Below, piece after piece: positions 43,662 to 55,681 of a stretch of DNA of 64,000 bases. Numbering within the stretch: position 1 is the stretch's first letter; the number at the start of each line of letters is the position of its first letter. The position numbers and the translations under genes are program-made. This DNA is from Talaromyces rugulosus (Eukaryota > Ascomycota > Eurotiomycetes > Eurotiales > Trichocomaceae): assembly GCF_013368755.1 (NCBI RefSeq), contig NC_049561.1, forward strand, positions 6,324,001 to 6,388,000. The letters are read 5' to 3'. A model generated the notes under the pieces. That model was not told where the DNA came from, ran no database searches, and saw only the letters and a list, made by a program, of their open reading frames with translations.

Positions 43662-46600
43662 AATTATTTTTTCTTTCGCTCTCAGTCTTTCTTCATTCAC
43701 CTCGCCATTTTGGCATGGAGAATATTACCACGGGACATTGGGCAATCTTTATTTCTGCGGGAATCCAGCCAACCGGCCGGTCTGTATCCCTGCGGTAGGG
43801 TTTATGATATTCGCCAGTGTCGGCCGGTGATTCGGGGCGGACTTGCTACCTACCGATTTATTTCCTCACGATACTAGGGTGTCGATGAGACGAACCGATT
43901 TCGACATGGAATGAATTCCGGCTTGACGGACCGGACTCACAGCTACCGGGTCGGGGGGTATGTACCAGGTTGCGCCAGATGATCTTATCAGCATCACGAA
44001 GACAGCCACAGGAGAATATTAGAGCTAAGGGGTTTGAGGAACCTTGGTTATTGATTTTGACGATGTACTTGCAGTCTTGCACAAAGCCAGTTGATAAATT
44101 CTCAACCAGTCGACGCTAGTATCTCGCAATAATTTCCGCCCTGATCAAGCTATCGGGCTCGATCTTATTTTAAATCAGATAAATGCTAAGATCTTCTATA
44201 AATTCAACTGATAATAATACATAAGAATAACAATAATGCACATTATTATTGTCTATATTCGATTTTAGACATCAGCCAATGACCGTACGAGGTAGCGTAT
44301 ACTTAGCTCGTTAGGGTGTCCTCAACATCAGCCCCCACGTCCCATCCCTTAAAGTGACAAATAGTCGCCAAATGTTCTTTTCTTGGTTGCTGACCTGTCG
44401 ATCACAATATAACTAAGGGTCAGGCGGTTTTGTTTACTTGTCAGCATGTGTAGCATGTGGTTATGGTGTGCCCGGCAATTAACGAGAGTTTGCGCTTTGA
44501 CTACATGTCCATTCAAGCTTTCCGGCATGTTTGTCTCTACAAGGAAATAAGAATAATGTATGTTAGAACAAACAGCATTGAATAATTTCCAGAGTTCAAC
44601 GTTTTATGAAATATTTGAAAATTATTGCCGAAATTTTATCTACAGCCAAGCCATTACACACGGATGACACACGCAGCCTCTCCGCCGATGCACGCCACAA
44701 GCGTAAATCCACGTTTCCCGCCTCAGGAACAAGCTTAGCCCGTCAGCATTTAACTATAGCGCTCGCCAATCGGACAGGATGAATCGTATTCCGCATTTGG
44801 GGGTGATCAGCCTTTCGGCTGCTGCCGGGAAAGGGTCTGGTGATGCATTGATACAACCAGTCATCAGATATCGATGAAAAAAATGGTGTAGGTTGCATTC
44901 AATAACACAAGGCTGAGAGTGCACTGTGCCTTATACAACAAGACTACAAGATAAATGGATTATTATTGGGGATCTTTTTTTTTTAGTAGTAAGGATAGTC
45001 CAAATGTCTACACCGTAAACTTGAAGCCATGGGATTATTGACAAGGTATTAGCACAGGAAACTTTATAAACAACTCTCAACAACGTTAAACACCAACTGA
45101 TTCAACCGGTTGTATACTCAACCTCACGTCTAGACCGAGAAATTCATTAGTCTATCCTCAAAGTGGTACGCATCTGTGATGACCAACAGTTGTCCCGCGA
45201 GGCTAGTCACTTGCGTATTGCGCAAATACCACATGCGAAACCCTCTGGGACAAAGTGCTTTCATACAAACATGCACCCATGACTTGCATGTAGCGCTCGG
45301 TTCGTCAATGGTCGTTGATCGTTACCTTTTTGCGGCAAACAGGAAGAATAAGATAGTTAGTGTAAAAAGCAGTAATTAGTACTATACTGCATGGGTTAGA
45401 TCGTAGGTTACAACGAACAGGTTCGGCTATTATTTAGGTTTTATTTTTGGCTTAGTAGTTAGTACGCGAGCCCTGCTCCAGCTCTGCTACTCTGGTCTAG
45501 ACCCTAGACCACGCAGGGTCACGGTAGTGCGCCTGCCGTGTTTATTTTTGAATTTCCAGCTAAAGTCCTAGAGAGGTTCTGCAACGTCCTCACTCGCTAG
45601 TAAATAGTATTTCGTGGTTTGGAGATTATTTCCGTCCGATGGAGTTGTCGAGCTGACTCTTAGCCCTAACCGGAAGGTGGCAGGAATTGGCATGCGTTGG
45701 TTATGACCAACGGTCCAACATGCTAATGAGCTGCGTATGGTCGCGCAATACGGAATAGTAGTACAGCTTGATTTGGTACCCTTCAAACCCTGGAAACTTT
45801 GCAAGGCACCGTTTCACCCTCAGGAGGCGTCACACTACCCCCAGCCAGTGGCAGCCACCCGAAACGCCCACGACGCCCACGACGCCATCAACGCCATCAA
45901 TATGCAGCCTTCTCACACCACCAGAAGATGCGATCCATGGATGGATCAGCCCAAGATCTTGCCATTTGTCATGTCAGCGTTTGGCAATATTAGCGTTGTA
46001 GGGCTGCAAATTCTGACGACTCCATGTTCAATCCTCGCGCCCCTTTATCCCGAACCGAGAAGCTAATTAAAATGTAGTACAAAAAGAAGCGGGACCATAG
46101 GGAACCAGTGCCTACGTACTCCATATTAGTTCGATTACTCTAACCAAGGTAAAATGCCCATATGCTAAGAATACCCATGGAGGCTCTGTTATTTTTGTCA
46201 CAGCGTTAGGTGTGATATGCTGACGCTCCACGACTCGGGGTCAGAGAGTCACGTTTCTGACCCCAACGGTACTTCCTAATATGGTAGCATTCGCGCATCC
46301 AGGCTAATTCTACTCTAGAGCCTGTCATTTCTAGTGGCATTTGTATGGATGAGGTAGTATTTTCTGTCCATCTCTGGCTCCAGAAGCCCTATTCCACACC
46401 TAATCGTATTCTGGAAAGGAACCAACAGCCTGTCATGATGCTACCTCTTGTCACCTCTTGTGTTAGTATGCACCATGCAGGGTTACGGAGCGCAAAGAAT
46501 ACGCGGAACCAACCAAGCTATAGTTGCCGGCCAGTCTAGAGCGTGGTATTATGGCTATTTTTATCTTGGCAGATGAGTTTAGATGAGTGTTAGTGTTTGT

Positions 46601-46840
46601 GAAAGTATGGTGGTGTTTTATCTATAAAAGCGTCTTGGATCTCCTCTCCATGGGCTTTTCTTCTCCATCCATCAATCAGAACAATCCAGCTCAACAGGTC
46701 CGCGACCTTCACATTCCTTTTTTACTTTCAGTCCTTCCTTTCAGACAAAAAGTCGATAACAGTATCTTCTTTCCTTTCAAGAACTCTTATCACATCCAAT
46801 CCTTTTTTTACAACCCTCTTCAAAAAAACCAACAGTCAAG
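43662..46840. other. AT-rich gene-poor region, left part
   Basis: 3.2 kb without a supportable gene on either strand. ORFs of 60 to 110 codons (for example 45737-46066) are low-complexity or random. Notable details are the palindrome GGTCTAGACC at 45494-45503, a hairpin at 46237-46264, and, on the right, TATAAAAG at 46623-46630 with a pyrimidine-rich leader (46720-46830) belonging to the next gene. Old, mutated repeats may be present but cannot be identified by eye. Confidence 0.4.
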
Positions 46841-47660
46841 ATGTTTGCTAAAGCTGCCGTTGCCATTACTGCCCTCGCTGGCATTGCCTACGCTCAGACT
46901 GGCGAGACCGTCACCACCGGTCAGGCTGTCACTGCAGTCAACGCCGACGACGGTATTGGCGCCGGTACCGATGCCTACACCATGTACAGTGGTGACGGTT
47001 CTGCCGGCGCTGGCTGGCCCGATGTCACTGCCTGGTGAGATATAACTCTTCACGAGGCTAACAAGAAACAAATACTAACGAGGATCATCTAGGGTTTCCT
47101 ACTCTGACATGCTTACTGCCAACATCCCTCTCATGCAACAGTCCTGCGCCAACTTGGGATACGGAGACAACGACTCGGATGACGAGATCACGGCCATCAC
47201 CGATGCCATTGACGAGGTCGCCACTGCCACCTTTGTCGACCACCGCTTCATCCTCGCTGTGATCATGCAAGAATCCAAGGGCTGTGTCCGCGCCATCACC
47301 TCCAACTACGGTGTCTCCAACCCCGGTCTGATGCAAGACCACGCCGGTGCATCGACTTGCAACCCCGGAAGCGAGGGATCTGCCCAGGCTATCTCTCCTT
47401 GCCCCGCTGACCAGATCTCCGGTATGATCTCCGACGGTACCGCCGGTACTGACGCTGGTGAGGGTCTCGCTGGCTGCCTCAACACTGCCCAGGGCTCTGG
47501 CGCCCAGGCCTTCTACCAGGCTGCCCGTATCTACAACTCCGGCAGCGTCGACGCCTCTGGTGACCTTGGTGCTGGTATTGCTACTCACTGCTACTCCTCT
47601 GACATTGCCAACCGTCTTACCGGCTGGGTCAGCGCCACCACCGCTTGCACCCTGGACTAA
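46841..47660 (+). CDS. Secreted lysozyme/SLT-like (GH23-like) protein
   Basis: Two exons, 46841-47034 and 47093-47660, with a 58-nt intron carrying a TACTAACG branch site; 253 residues. Signal peptide MFAKAAVAITALAGIAYA. The mature protein begins with a Gly/Asp/Thr-rich part, then a lysozyme-like core: LTANIPLMQQSCANLG, VDHRFILAVIMQESKG (candidate catalytic Glu in QESKG), VRAITSNYGVSNPGLMQDHA and AFYQAARIYNSGSVDASG. The ILA.IMQES and N.GLMQ blocks resemble the goose-type/SLT fold (GH23), which cuts peptidoglycan or chitin. Six to eight cysteines suggest a disulphide-stabilised extracellular protein. Substrate unknown. The codon-biased, Cys-rich secreted gene stands alone in AT-rich DNA. A 167-codon antisense ORF is a shadow. 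Confidence 0.72.
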
Positions 47661-50425
47661 GCGCAGACTAAACGTCTCGTTTACTACAACACAAACCTTT
47701 CCCTGATCTCCAAGAGAGATCGGGAACTTTTTCGGCTTTGATATTCTTCTCCATTTTTATAGAATGGGTAGATCAGCTGAAAAAGGGGCTTTGCATTCGC
47801 TTTTTTGATTTATTTTGCAACCATTTTTGATCCCCACCCAAGCGCCAAGCTGCTGCATGGGATATACTTTCGCTGGATATAGATATCTTCGTTTCTGCAT
47901 TGTTTCTGACTTTCTCCTTTTCGCTAACAATTGGTTGGCTTCATATCAATGAGTTTGGTTTCCATGTATATATTTACCATTTATGCATTGACTATAGAGT
48001 GTACATACCGTGCAACTGATGTTACGAGTGACAACAAAAATCAACTAGAATTTTGGTCTAATTTTTTCTGGTTCTATCTAACTACATGTGTATCTGTCAT
48101 AAAAATCGACATTTCAAGGGCAGGGTCAGCTGAAAGCCACTTTGCATTTCGATTTGTTCCCGTTGCGGCAACGCCTACAGGCAAGTAACCACTGATATAT
48201 GTAGATGATACTAACTTCCAATAGGTTATAAACCTTATCTTAATGCTATTGAATCTATACTATGTGCTAATATAGAGCTAAAGATTCAATGTTGTGACAG
48301 GTTACTAAATTAGGTAGTTTCTTATATCCTCCTAAGTATATATACCTGGCCAAGTATCATTCAAATGTTGACAAGTCCCTCATTGCATTAGTTACTACTG
48401 TAGCATTTATTTATATCAATTGATAGCTATATCCACTTATAGTCAATATACACCTGAGAAACTTTCTTTCAATAACTTGCATTTATGTCTTGTTCAAATA
48501 TTCTTCGCCGGCTCTTCTCCCAATTCTTCAGCTCTGCCGTCAAGTTCCTGGTTTTTCCTTGATGTAAATGTATTATAGTAAAACCTCTATGACATATTAT
48601 GTTGAAAAACGTCAACTAGTATATATATAGAAGATTCAATGTTGGGTTGGGTTCCACAATACGCTGATATATATATATCATGTTGGCACCTTACGACTGT
48701 ATGGATCTTTCAATGTTGAATACTCTCTATGCTGCACATGATTAATTGATTTCATCCTCGTCGCATTGACTATTGAGTTTTAAATATCAATCAACATCAG
48801 AGTGATTAAAAAAAAAAAAAAAAAAAACTACAAATTGCTCTTCAAGGTTACCCAGCAATATCTAACTTTAATCTGCCGTACTAAATCGACATATGCATTA
48901 CATTACATACATAGATCAAAAGTCCATCAGCAAGCTCCTTGCCGGTTTCTTTGATTCATTCCACCGGAAAATAAAATAAGAGTGAATGCATCGCTGTCAG
49001 CGCATCATGTCAAACAGAGCACAAGAAGACCAAGATAGCTGAAACAAAACGGGCGGTTTTGGGCCCCATTCGCGGGGCCATAATCACTACTAATCAGTTG
49101 ATGCTACCACCATTCATGCCCACAGATAAGATAGCCTTGAAAAAAAAAAAGCACACTGAGTAAGAAGAGTATTTATCAGATAAAAATCAAGGCTGAACTT
49201 TTGTTCTGTGAGATTCTGTCAATGTTCATTAATAATTTCAGCTTCAGCCCGGTCATTACTCAGGAGTTACACTTAATAGGTAACTGATCGACGGAACAGT
49301 AGTAATAATAGCAACAACGAACTAATAAGGCTAATATCGCACTAGTAAACATAGCGAGAAGTGCAATAAAATCATGCCGGCTTAGAGGGTGGTGCCAGGG
49401 CTGACTGAGAAACTTCAGTAATTTTTGCCGCGGAACCAAGCAGCTGAGTTAGGAATTTCCTGCAGTGTAATCATGCAGCGTTCCGTTCTTTTTAAAGAAC
49501 ATTATTTTTGAATGATAACAGGGATTAGCGAACTGTATAAAGTATATCAGTGAACGGCGTAGTGAGTACGTACAATTGGAAATATGGGGACCCATATTCC
49601 CATTTCGGATGCGTTTCCTGTAGAGCGCAGAACCTGATTGGCGATTTCATTCAGCCTTTAGGCACGTTTCTCGGGCCAAGAGACTAAAGATAAACCAAAG
49701 CCGAAGAGGCTTGCCTGACAAGTCCATGATCAGCAGGGGAGATACATTCACGTTCGATGTGACGTTGAGCTAACTATTTGTAGCCCAGGGGGGGCTGATT
49801 TTCCGGCAAGTGTGGTCAACTTACCGTATGTACGAATCTTGTACTGTGTATTTATGCTGCTTATAATTCTTAATAATTAAGACCCTTTTGTATGAGGATA
49901 TCGTACAGAGAACGCCGTATTAAGGCCGTAAGGTGAACACCCCCCCTCTGATCAACCGGGCTCGTGGGTCACTCAGCCTGATACAATACACGAGTCTGAC
50001 AAGTTGGGAGCTAGAGAGCGCCTTGCAACCAGTGTAGAGTCTGGAAATCGGGATCGAAATCATGTATTTCACTTACAAAATCTAAACTTGGCTCCAAAAT
50101 TACGGAACCGAGATCGCGGGCTAGCATTTTTACGTCTTGCAGAATCGGGAAACTGGTCTAGAGCTTCATGTAAGCAGTTAGAATGGGCTTTAGTTAACTA
50201 GGTATTACGTATATAGTCCCTGACTCTGCCGTTGACTTCTTTCGAGTCAACTTTAATCGTGGCGTTGCGATTGAGGTCAACGTCTGTCGACACTCTTTCT
50301 TTCCCTTTCCTTCTGAAAACTATTTAGTATTCACGATCGCTTTCCGTTTTTATTTTTTATTTTTTTTTAAAAGATTGCTTTACCTGTAGTCCTTCCTTCA
50401 ACTCGGTTTGAAAATTAACGAGAAA
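47661..50425. other. AT-rich gene-poor region, right part
   Basis: 2.8 kb without a supportable gene. It holds TA-rich runs (48621-48630, 48666-48679), an A run of 20 at 48808-48827, and the 10-mer TTCAATGTTG three times (48286-48295, 48635-48644, 48709-48718). The right end (50220-50425) is the promoter of the GH55 gene with T runs at about 50348-50370. Confidence 0.4.
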
Positions 50426-52996
50426 ATGGCGAAACTTTTCGCCTCGTTGCTGGCTTTGGCCGCTGTCGTCGCTGCAGAACCCATCGCCATCGCTCGTCGC
50501 GAGCCATCTACAACTCTCGATGGCCTCAACGCTGCTGCTGCGAGTTCATCCTGCACCCCTCTGACCACTAGCAACCCCACCCAATGGTGGTACGCAAACA
50601 TCACCCACAACGGTGAATCGTCTTATCTGTCGTCCGACTTGAAGGATGGATACTCGGTTTTCCGCAACGTCGTGACTGACTTTGGCGCCGATAACACCGG
50701 CGGCTCGGACGCCTCGGCGGCCATCCAAAAGGCCATTAATGGTAATGTAGCCTTGAGCTGATATAACGCAAAGAAGACATTGGGTAAACTAACAAATCGC
50801 AACAGCTGGCTCTGGCGACACCGCAAGAGGAACGCAAGACACCTATGGAACCACCAAGCAACCTGCTCTGGTCTATCTCCCACCGGGCACATACCTGATG
50901 TCTGACAGCTTGCAGCTCTATGTCGGCACTGTTCTTGTCGGTGATGCTCTCAACCCGCCTACTCTCAAGGCTTCAGCCGACTTCCCCAACGACCACATCA
51001 TCTATGCAAAAGACCCGAACTTTGGTGGTACCATCAACTTTTACATCGGTATCAAGAACTTGGTCATCGATTCGACATCCGTCAACGCCAACACTTCTCT
51101 CACCCTTATTGACTGGACAGTCAGCCAGGCCACCCAGCTCGCCAATGTCGTCTTTAACATGCCCGATTACTCCACCGGCCACACCGGAATCACCTCGCAG
51201 TATGACTCCAACAGTAATGTTATCCTGAACGACTTGACTTTTAATGGCGGTGCCTACGGTATCAACATGACCGGCCAGCAATGGATCTTCAAGAACATCA
51301 AGACAAACGGTACTACCACCGGTTTGAAAGCCAGCGGATTTAGTGTTGTCTGCTTGTCTTGCTCTTTCGCAAATGCCGGAACTGGCATTGACGCCAGCGT
51401 TGTCTCCGGCGTGTTGTCCGTGATTGATTCGACTGGTACTGGCGTCGGAAACCTAATCAGCGGAACGAGCAGCAGCGGTGCTGGAAACTCCATCGTCCTC
51501 GAGAATGTTTCAAACAGCGGAACAACGGTCTCGATCGATGGAAATGCTGTGGTTACCGATGATGTGACCGACACCTGGGTATATGGCTCTCTGGTAAGAA
51601 CTTATTGATCCCTTGTTGAAAGTTCAAGTTCTAACACATCCTAGTACACAAGCGGTAGCTCTGATGGCGGACATGTGGATGGCCAGAAGGTGACCACCGC
51701 GCGCTCATCCAGCCTTCTCAACAACAAGGAATACTACACGACGACTTCGCCACCTGCTTTCCAGGAATACTCCGTCGACCAAGTGCTTAACGTCAAGTCG
51801 GTCAGCGACCTACCTGTGAAAGGTGACGGTGTTACCGACGACTCGGAAAACATCAACAAGATTTTGGCGCAGAACGCCGGTTGCAAGGTGATTTACTTCC
51901 CTGCCGGAACATACATTCTGAACAACACTGTGACCATCCCCGCTGGTTCTCGTATCTATGGCGATGCTTTCGCTACGTCCTTCTCTGCCCAAGGCGACAA
52001 CTACTTCAACCCATCCGCCCCAACAGCGATGGTGAAGGTCGGAAATGCAGGTGATGTCGGAGTTGCCCAGATCGTTGATATCATGTTCACGGTTGCAGAT
52101 GTTCTGCAAGGTTGCAAATTGGTATGCTTTACCCCCTATAGCCGCTATTTTATCCAGTTTATGTCTAATACAAGCTATAGCTTGAAGTAAATATTGCCGG
52201 CAACAGCCCTGGAGATGTCGGCCTTTGGAATTCACACTTCCGCATTGGCGGTGGAGCAGGAAGTGCTGTCGAGACCAACTGCGGTGGCTCGCCTGACCAG
52301 TGCAAAGCCGCTTGGGGTTTGATTCATCTCACCAACACATCCTCTGCCTACATCGAGAACATGTGGGGATGGACTGCCGATCATGACTTGGACGGTGGCA
52401 ACAAGCAGTTCATCTCCACTGCTCGTGGTATGCTCGTTGAAGCCACCAAAGGCACATGGTTGGTTGGAACCGCCATGGAGCACCACACTCTTTACCAATA
52501 CAACTACAACAATGCCCAGAATGTCTTTTCTGCGTTCCAGCAAAGGTGAGATATCTTGGTCCTCGTCAGTAAACAAAAGCTAATAGAATACAGTGAGACT
52601 CCCTACTGGCAAGGACCTGGCAACGATGCCGCTCCTGTCCCATGGGACGACTCTTTGATTGCATCCGATCCTGACTTCAGCAACTGTGCTTCCGACGACA
52701 GTCTTTGCCGCATGGCCTTCTTCGAGCACATTTCCGGCTCATCTGACCTTTTCCTGTACAACGGTATGGTCTGGGCCTTTTTCAATAACTACGACGGCTC
52801 CAGTGGCCCCTGCGACAGTGGCGATTGCCAGCAGAACGCGGTCGGAATCTCTAGCTCTTCATCTCTGTACCTTTATGGCCAACAGGTCAAGAGCGTCAGC
52901 AACATCTTTTTAGAGGATGGAAATGCCGTTGCTACGTCGTCTTCTAACGGCGGTGGATGGGGAGGAGTTGTTGCCGGTTACTTGCACGATTCATGA
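50426..52996 (+). CDS. GH55 exo-beta-1,3-glucanase, secreted
   Basis: Five exons: 50426-50741, 50806-51593, 51645-52121, 52181-52545 and 52594-52996; 782 residues. Signal peptide MAKLFASLLALAAVVAA, then probable pro-segment with a KexB-like RR. Two pectate-lyase-like beta-helix halves follow, the GH55 hallmark: the first has WWYANITHNG, VVTDFGADNTGGSDASAAIQ and PALVYLPPGTYLMSDSLQLY; the second VSDLPVKGDGVTDDSENINK, VIYFPAGTYILNNTVTIPAG and GWTADHDLDG. The enzyme removes glucose from beta-1,3-glucan ends (laminarin, fungal wall). All joins keep frame. It has no added carbohydrate-binding module. Length is usual for the family. Confidence 0.93.
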
Positions 52997-53302
52997 ATAA
53001 TTCGTGACGTTTCCGCGTGACGGAGAAAGACATGTCGATAGTTTCGATCATTGATAATTTTGTATATATTCATTTGCGTTCCTCAAAAATCAAGATTGAG
53101 CGTTGAAAGTCGAAGAAAGAGACCTAGTCCTGTAACAATGTAGGAAAGAACCCTTTTCGGAAGGCGGTGGGACTTTTACGTATGGCGCAAAAGTTCTGCC
53201 ATCGGAAGCCGCCTTGGGCCCCGCGGTGGACAATGTGAGTCACAGCACGGCGATAAAAGAAAGGACCTCGTGGGATATTTCTGCTTAGCCGAATCCTCAA
53301 CC
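52997..53302. other. Spacer between the GH55 and methionyl-tRNA synthetase genes
   Basis: Nothing seen beyond the presumed 3' UTR and a short promoter. Confidence 0.4.
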
Positions 53303-55359
53303 ATGACAACAGACGGGCCTATTCTGCCTGTTCCAGGCCAGCGTAATGTTCTCATTACCAGTGCTCTTCCCTACGTCAACAATGTCCCTCATCTGGGCAA
53401 TGTGATTGGAAGTGTGCTCCCCGCAGACGTCTTTGCTCGCTACAACCGGGCCCGAGGGTTCCCCACGCTGTATATCTGCGGTTCGGTGGGTTTATCCCGT
53501 CTATAACCTCCTCGAAATATTGATTGCTAATTTTTTGCTAGGATGAGTATGGCACTGCTACAGAGACAAAAGCCCTTGAGGAAGGGGTGACACCGGAGGA
53601 ACTGTGTGCGAAATACCACGCGATTCACAAGAGCATCTATGATTGGTTCAAAATCGAATTCGACATCTTCGGCCGAACACCAACTGCACAACAGACGAAA
53701 ATCGTGCAGGAGATCTTCCGCGGCCTTTGGGACAACGGATATATTGAGGAGCGGGAAACCACCCAACCTTACTGCCCCGTTGAAGGGCACGCATCCTTCC
53801 TTGCGGACCGATTCGTGGAGGGAGAATGCAGCATCTGCGGTGATCCAGGTGCCCGTGGAGACCAGTGTGACAAATGTGGAAACCTGTTAGATCCTCTGGA
53901 GCCGGAGGTCAAGACCGGTAACGACCAGGAGCAGGATGTGGAGGCCAAGGCTACTGGCTGGTTGGTCAACCCGCGCTGCAAGCTTGATGGCGCCACACCT
54001 GAGAAACGTACAACCAAGCATCTTTATTTGCGCCTGGATGCCTTAAAGGACAAGATTGTACCTTGGTTTGAAAAGGTTAGCAAGGAGAACGAATGGAGTA
54101 CCAATACGACTTCGATCGTGCAGTCATGGATTGACAAGGGCCTCAAACCCCGCGCTATCACCCGTGATATCAAATGGGGTGTCCCAATCCCCACTGGATT
54201 GAACGGGCTCGATGATGAGGCATACAAGAACAAAGTGTTTTATGTCTGGTTTGATGCATGCATTGGCTACGTATCAATCACCGCCAACTATACGGATGGA
54301 ACCAACCTGGAAAGTACTCAATGGGAAAAATGGTGGAGAAACCCCGAGGACGTGTCGCTTTACCAATTCATGGGCAAGGACAATGTACCTTTCCACTCGA
54401 TCATCTTCCCAGCCTCGCAGCTCGGCGATGGGGGCCATTGGACTAAAGTACACAGGATTTCGGCCACTGAATATCTCAACTATGAAGGTGGAAAGTTTAG
54501 TAAATCCAAGGGCATTGGTATCTTTGGTAGCAGTGCCAAGGAAACAGGCATTGATGCCGATATCTGGCGCTTCTACCTTATCTCAAGGAGACCTGAAACT
54601 AACGACACTGAATTCAAATGGGATGACTTCGTCAATATCAACAACAACGAACTTCTCAAGAACTTGGGCAACCTAGTTGCACGCGTCATCAAGTTCTGTC
54701 ATGCAAAGATGGGAGCGGAGGTCCCGAAGTATACCGATGCCTCCTTTCTTGCCGACCATGAGAAGCAGGTCAATGAGCACTTGAAATCATACATTACTTT
54801 TATGGACGCCACCAAAATGCGTCAAGCCATTGTAGAGTTCATGCAGATCTCATCTTTGGGCAACAAGTTGCTGCAAGACAACAAACTCGACAACCGGCTA
54901 TTCACCGAGGAGCCAGATCGCTGTGCTGCCGTCATTAGCACCGCTCTGAACCACATTCATCTCCTTGCTAGCATCCTCGCACCATTCATGCCCAGCACCT
55001 CCGAGTCCATCTTCAAACAACTCGGAGCCGAACCAATAGCACGCATACCCGATACATGGTCCACCGATGCGCTTAAATCAGGCCACAAGCTCGGCGAATC
55101 CAAACTCCTATTCTCCTTGATCCCTGCCACCAAGATCGAAGAATGGCGTGAGGCCTTTGGCGGCGAAGAAGCCCGAAAACAGAAAGCCCTCGAGGCCGAA
55201 AAGGCCGCAGCTAAGAAAGCCGCCAAGGAGCGAGAGAAGGAGAAGAAGAGACTCAAGAAGGAGGCCGCAGCCAAGGTTGCCGCGGAGGCGGCCAATGCGA
55301 CGGCGAGTTCGCTTGAGACGAAATTGACCATAGATGACGGCCAGAAGAGTCTCCCTTGA
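53303..55359 (+). CDS. Cytosolic methionyl-tRNA synthetase
   Basis: Two exons, 53303-53485 and 53542-55359, 666 residues. Class I synthetase motifs: HIGH as [13 protein letters not shown], WxxD-like [14 protein letters not shown], and KMSKS as [14 protein letters not shown]. The connective zinc-binding part has [19 protein letters not shown] and [18 protein letters not shown]. The anticodon-binding helices follow from about residue 430. The last ~60 residues are Lys/Glu/Ala-rich ([20 protein letters not shown]), a coiled-coil tail that probably binds RNA or partners. It lacks the N-terminal GST-like domain of yeast Mes1 and begins directly with the catalytic core ([15 protein letters not shown]), which is usual in filamentous fungi. 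It charges initiator and elongator tRNA-Met. No mitochondrial presequence. Confidence 0.94.
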
Positions 55360-55681
55360 TGTGAACATGTCATTTTCATTTTCTTTCAATTTTTTTTACA
55401 GCAGAAAGAGGGGGCAGGCATGTATGAGATGAGATTACAGGTGTTTGTTTTGTTTCATTGGCTAGGATAAATGCATTGTTGTTACACACAGTTATGAATT
55501 TCGATATTCAATGGATAGTTCTGAGTCTGATATGATCCAAGTTCACTCCAATTAGTCGATAAAAATGAAAATTTAAACTACCCAATAAATACAATGTGGA
55601 AAAATGAGAAGATTGGGTTCGTATATAACACATGTATGTATTCATCAATCATGAAAAACCATATAACAAACAAATTAATTT
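55360..55681. other. Convergent 3' region
   Basis: AT-rich spacer between the ends of the methionyl-tRNA synthetase and BNR genes; nothing recognised. Confidence 0.4.

Noticed and set aside
45737..46066. 109-codon forward ORF in the gene-poor region
   Set aside because: Low-complexity His/Ala/Asn part, no promoter or domain.
47085..47588. 167-codon antisense ORF over the lysozyme-like gene
   Set aside because: The sense frame has signal peptide, intron and lysozyme-like motifs; antisense is Val/Ser/Gly-rich mirror sequence.
43662..50425. tRNA genes in the gene-poor region and other spacers
   Set aside because: No A-box/B-box pair with GGTTCGANNCC in cloverleaf context was found on either strand by eye.
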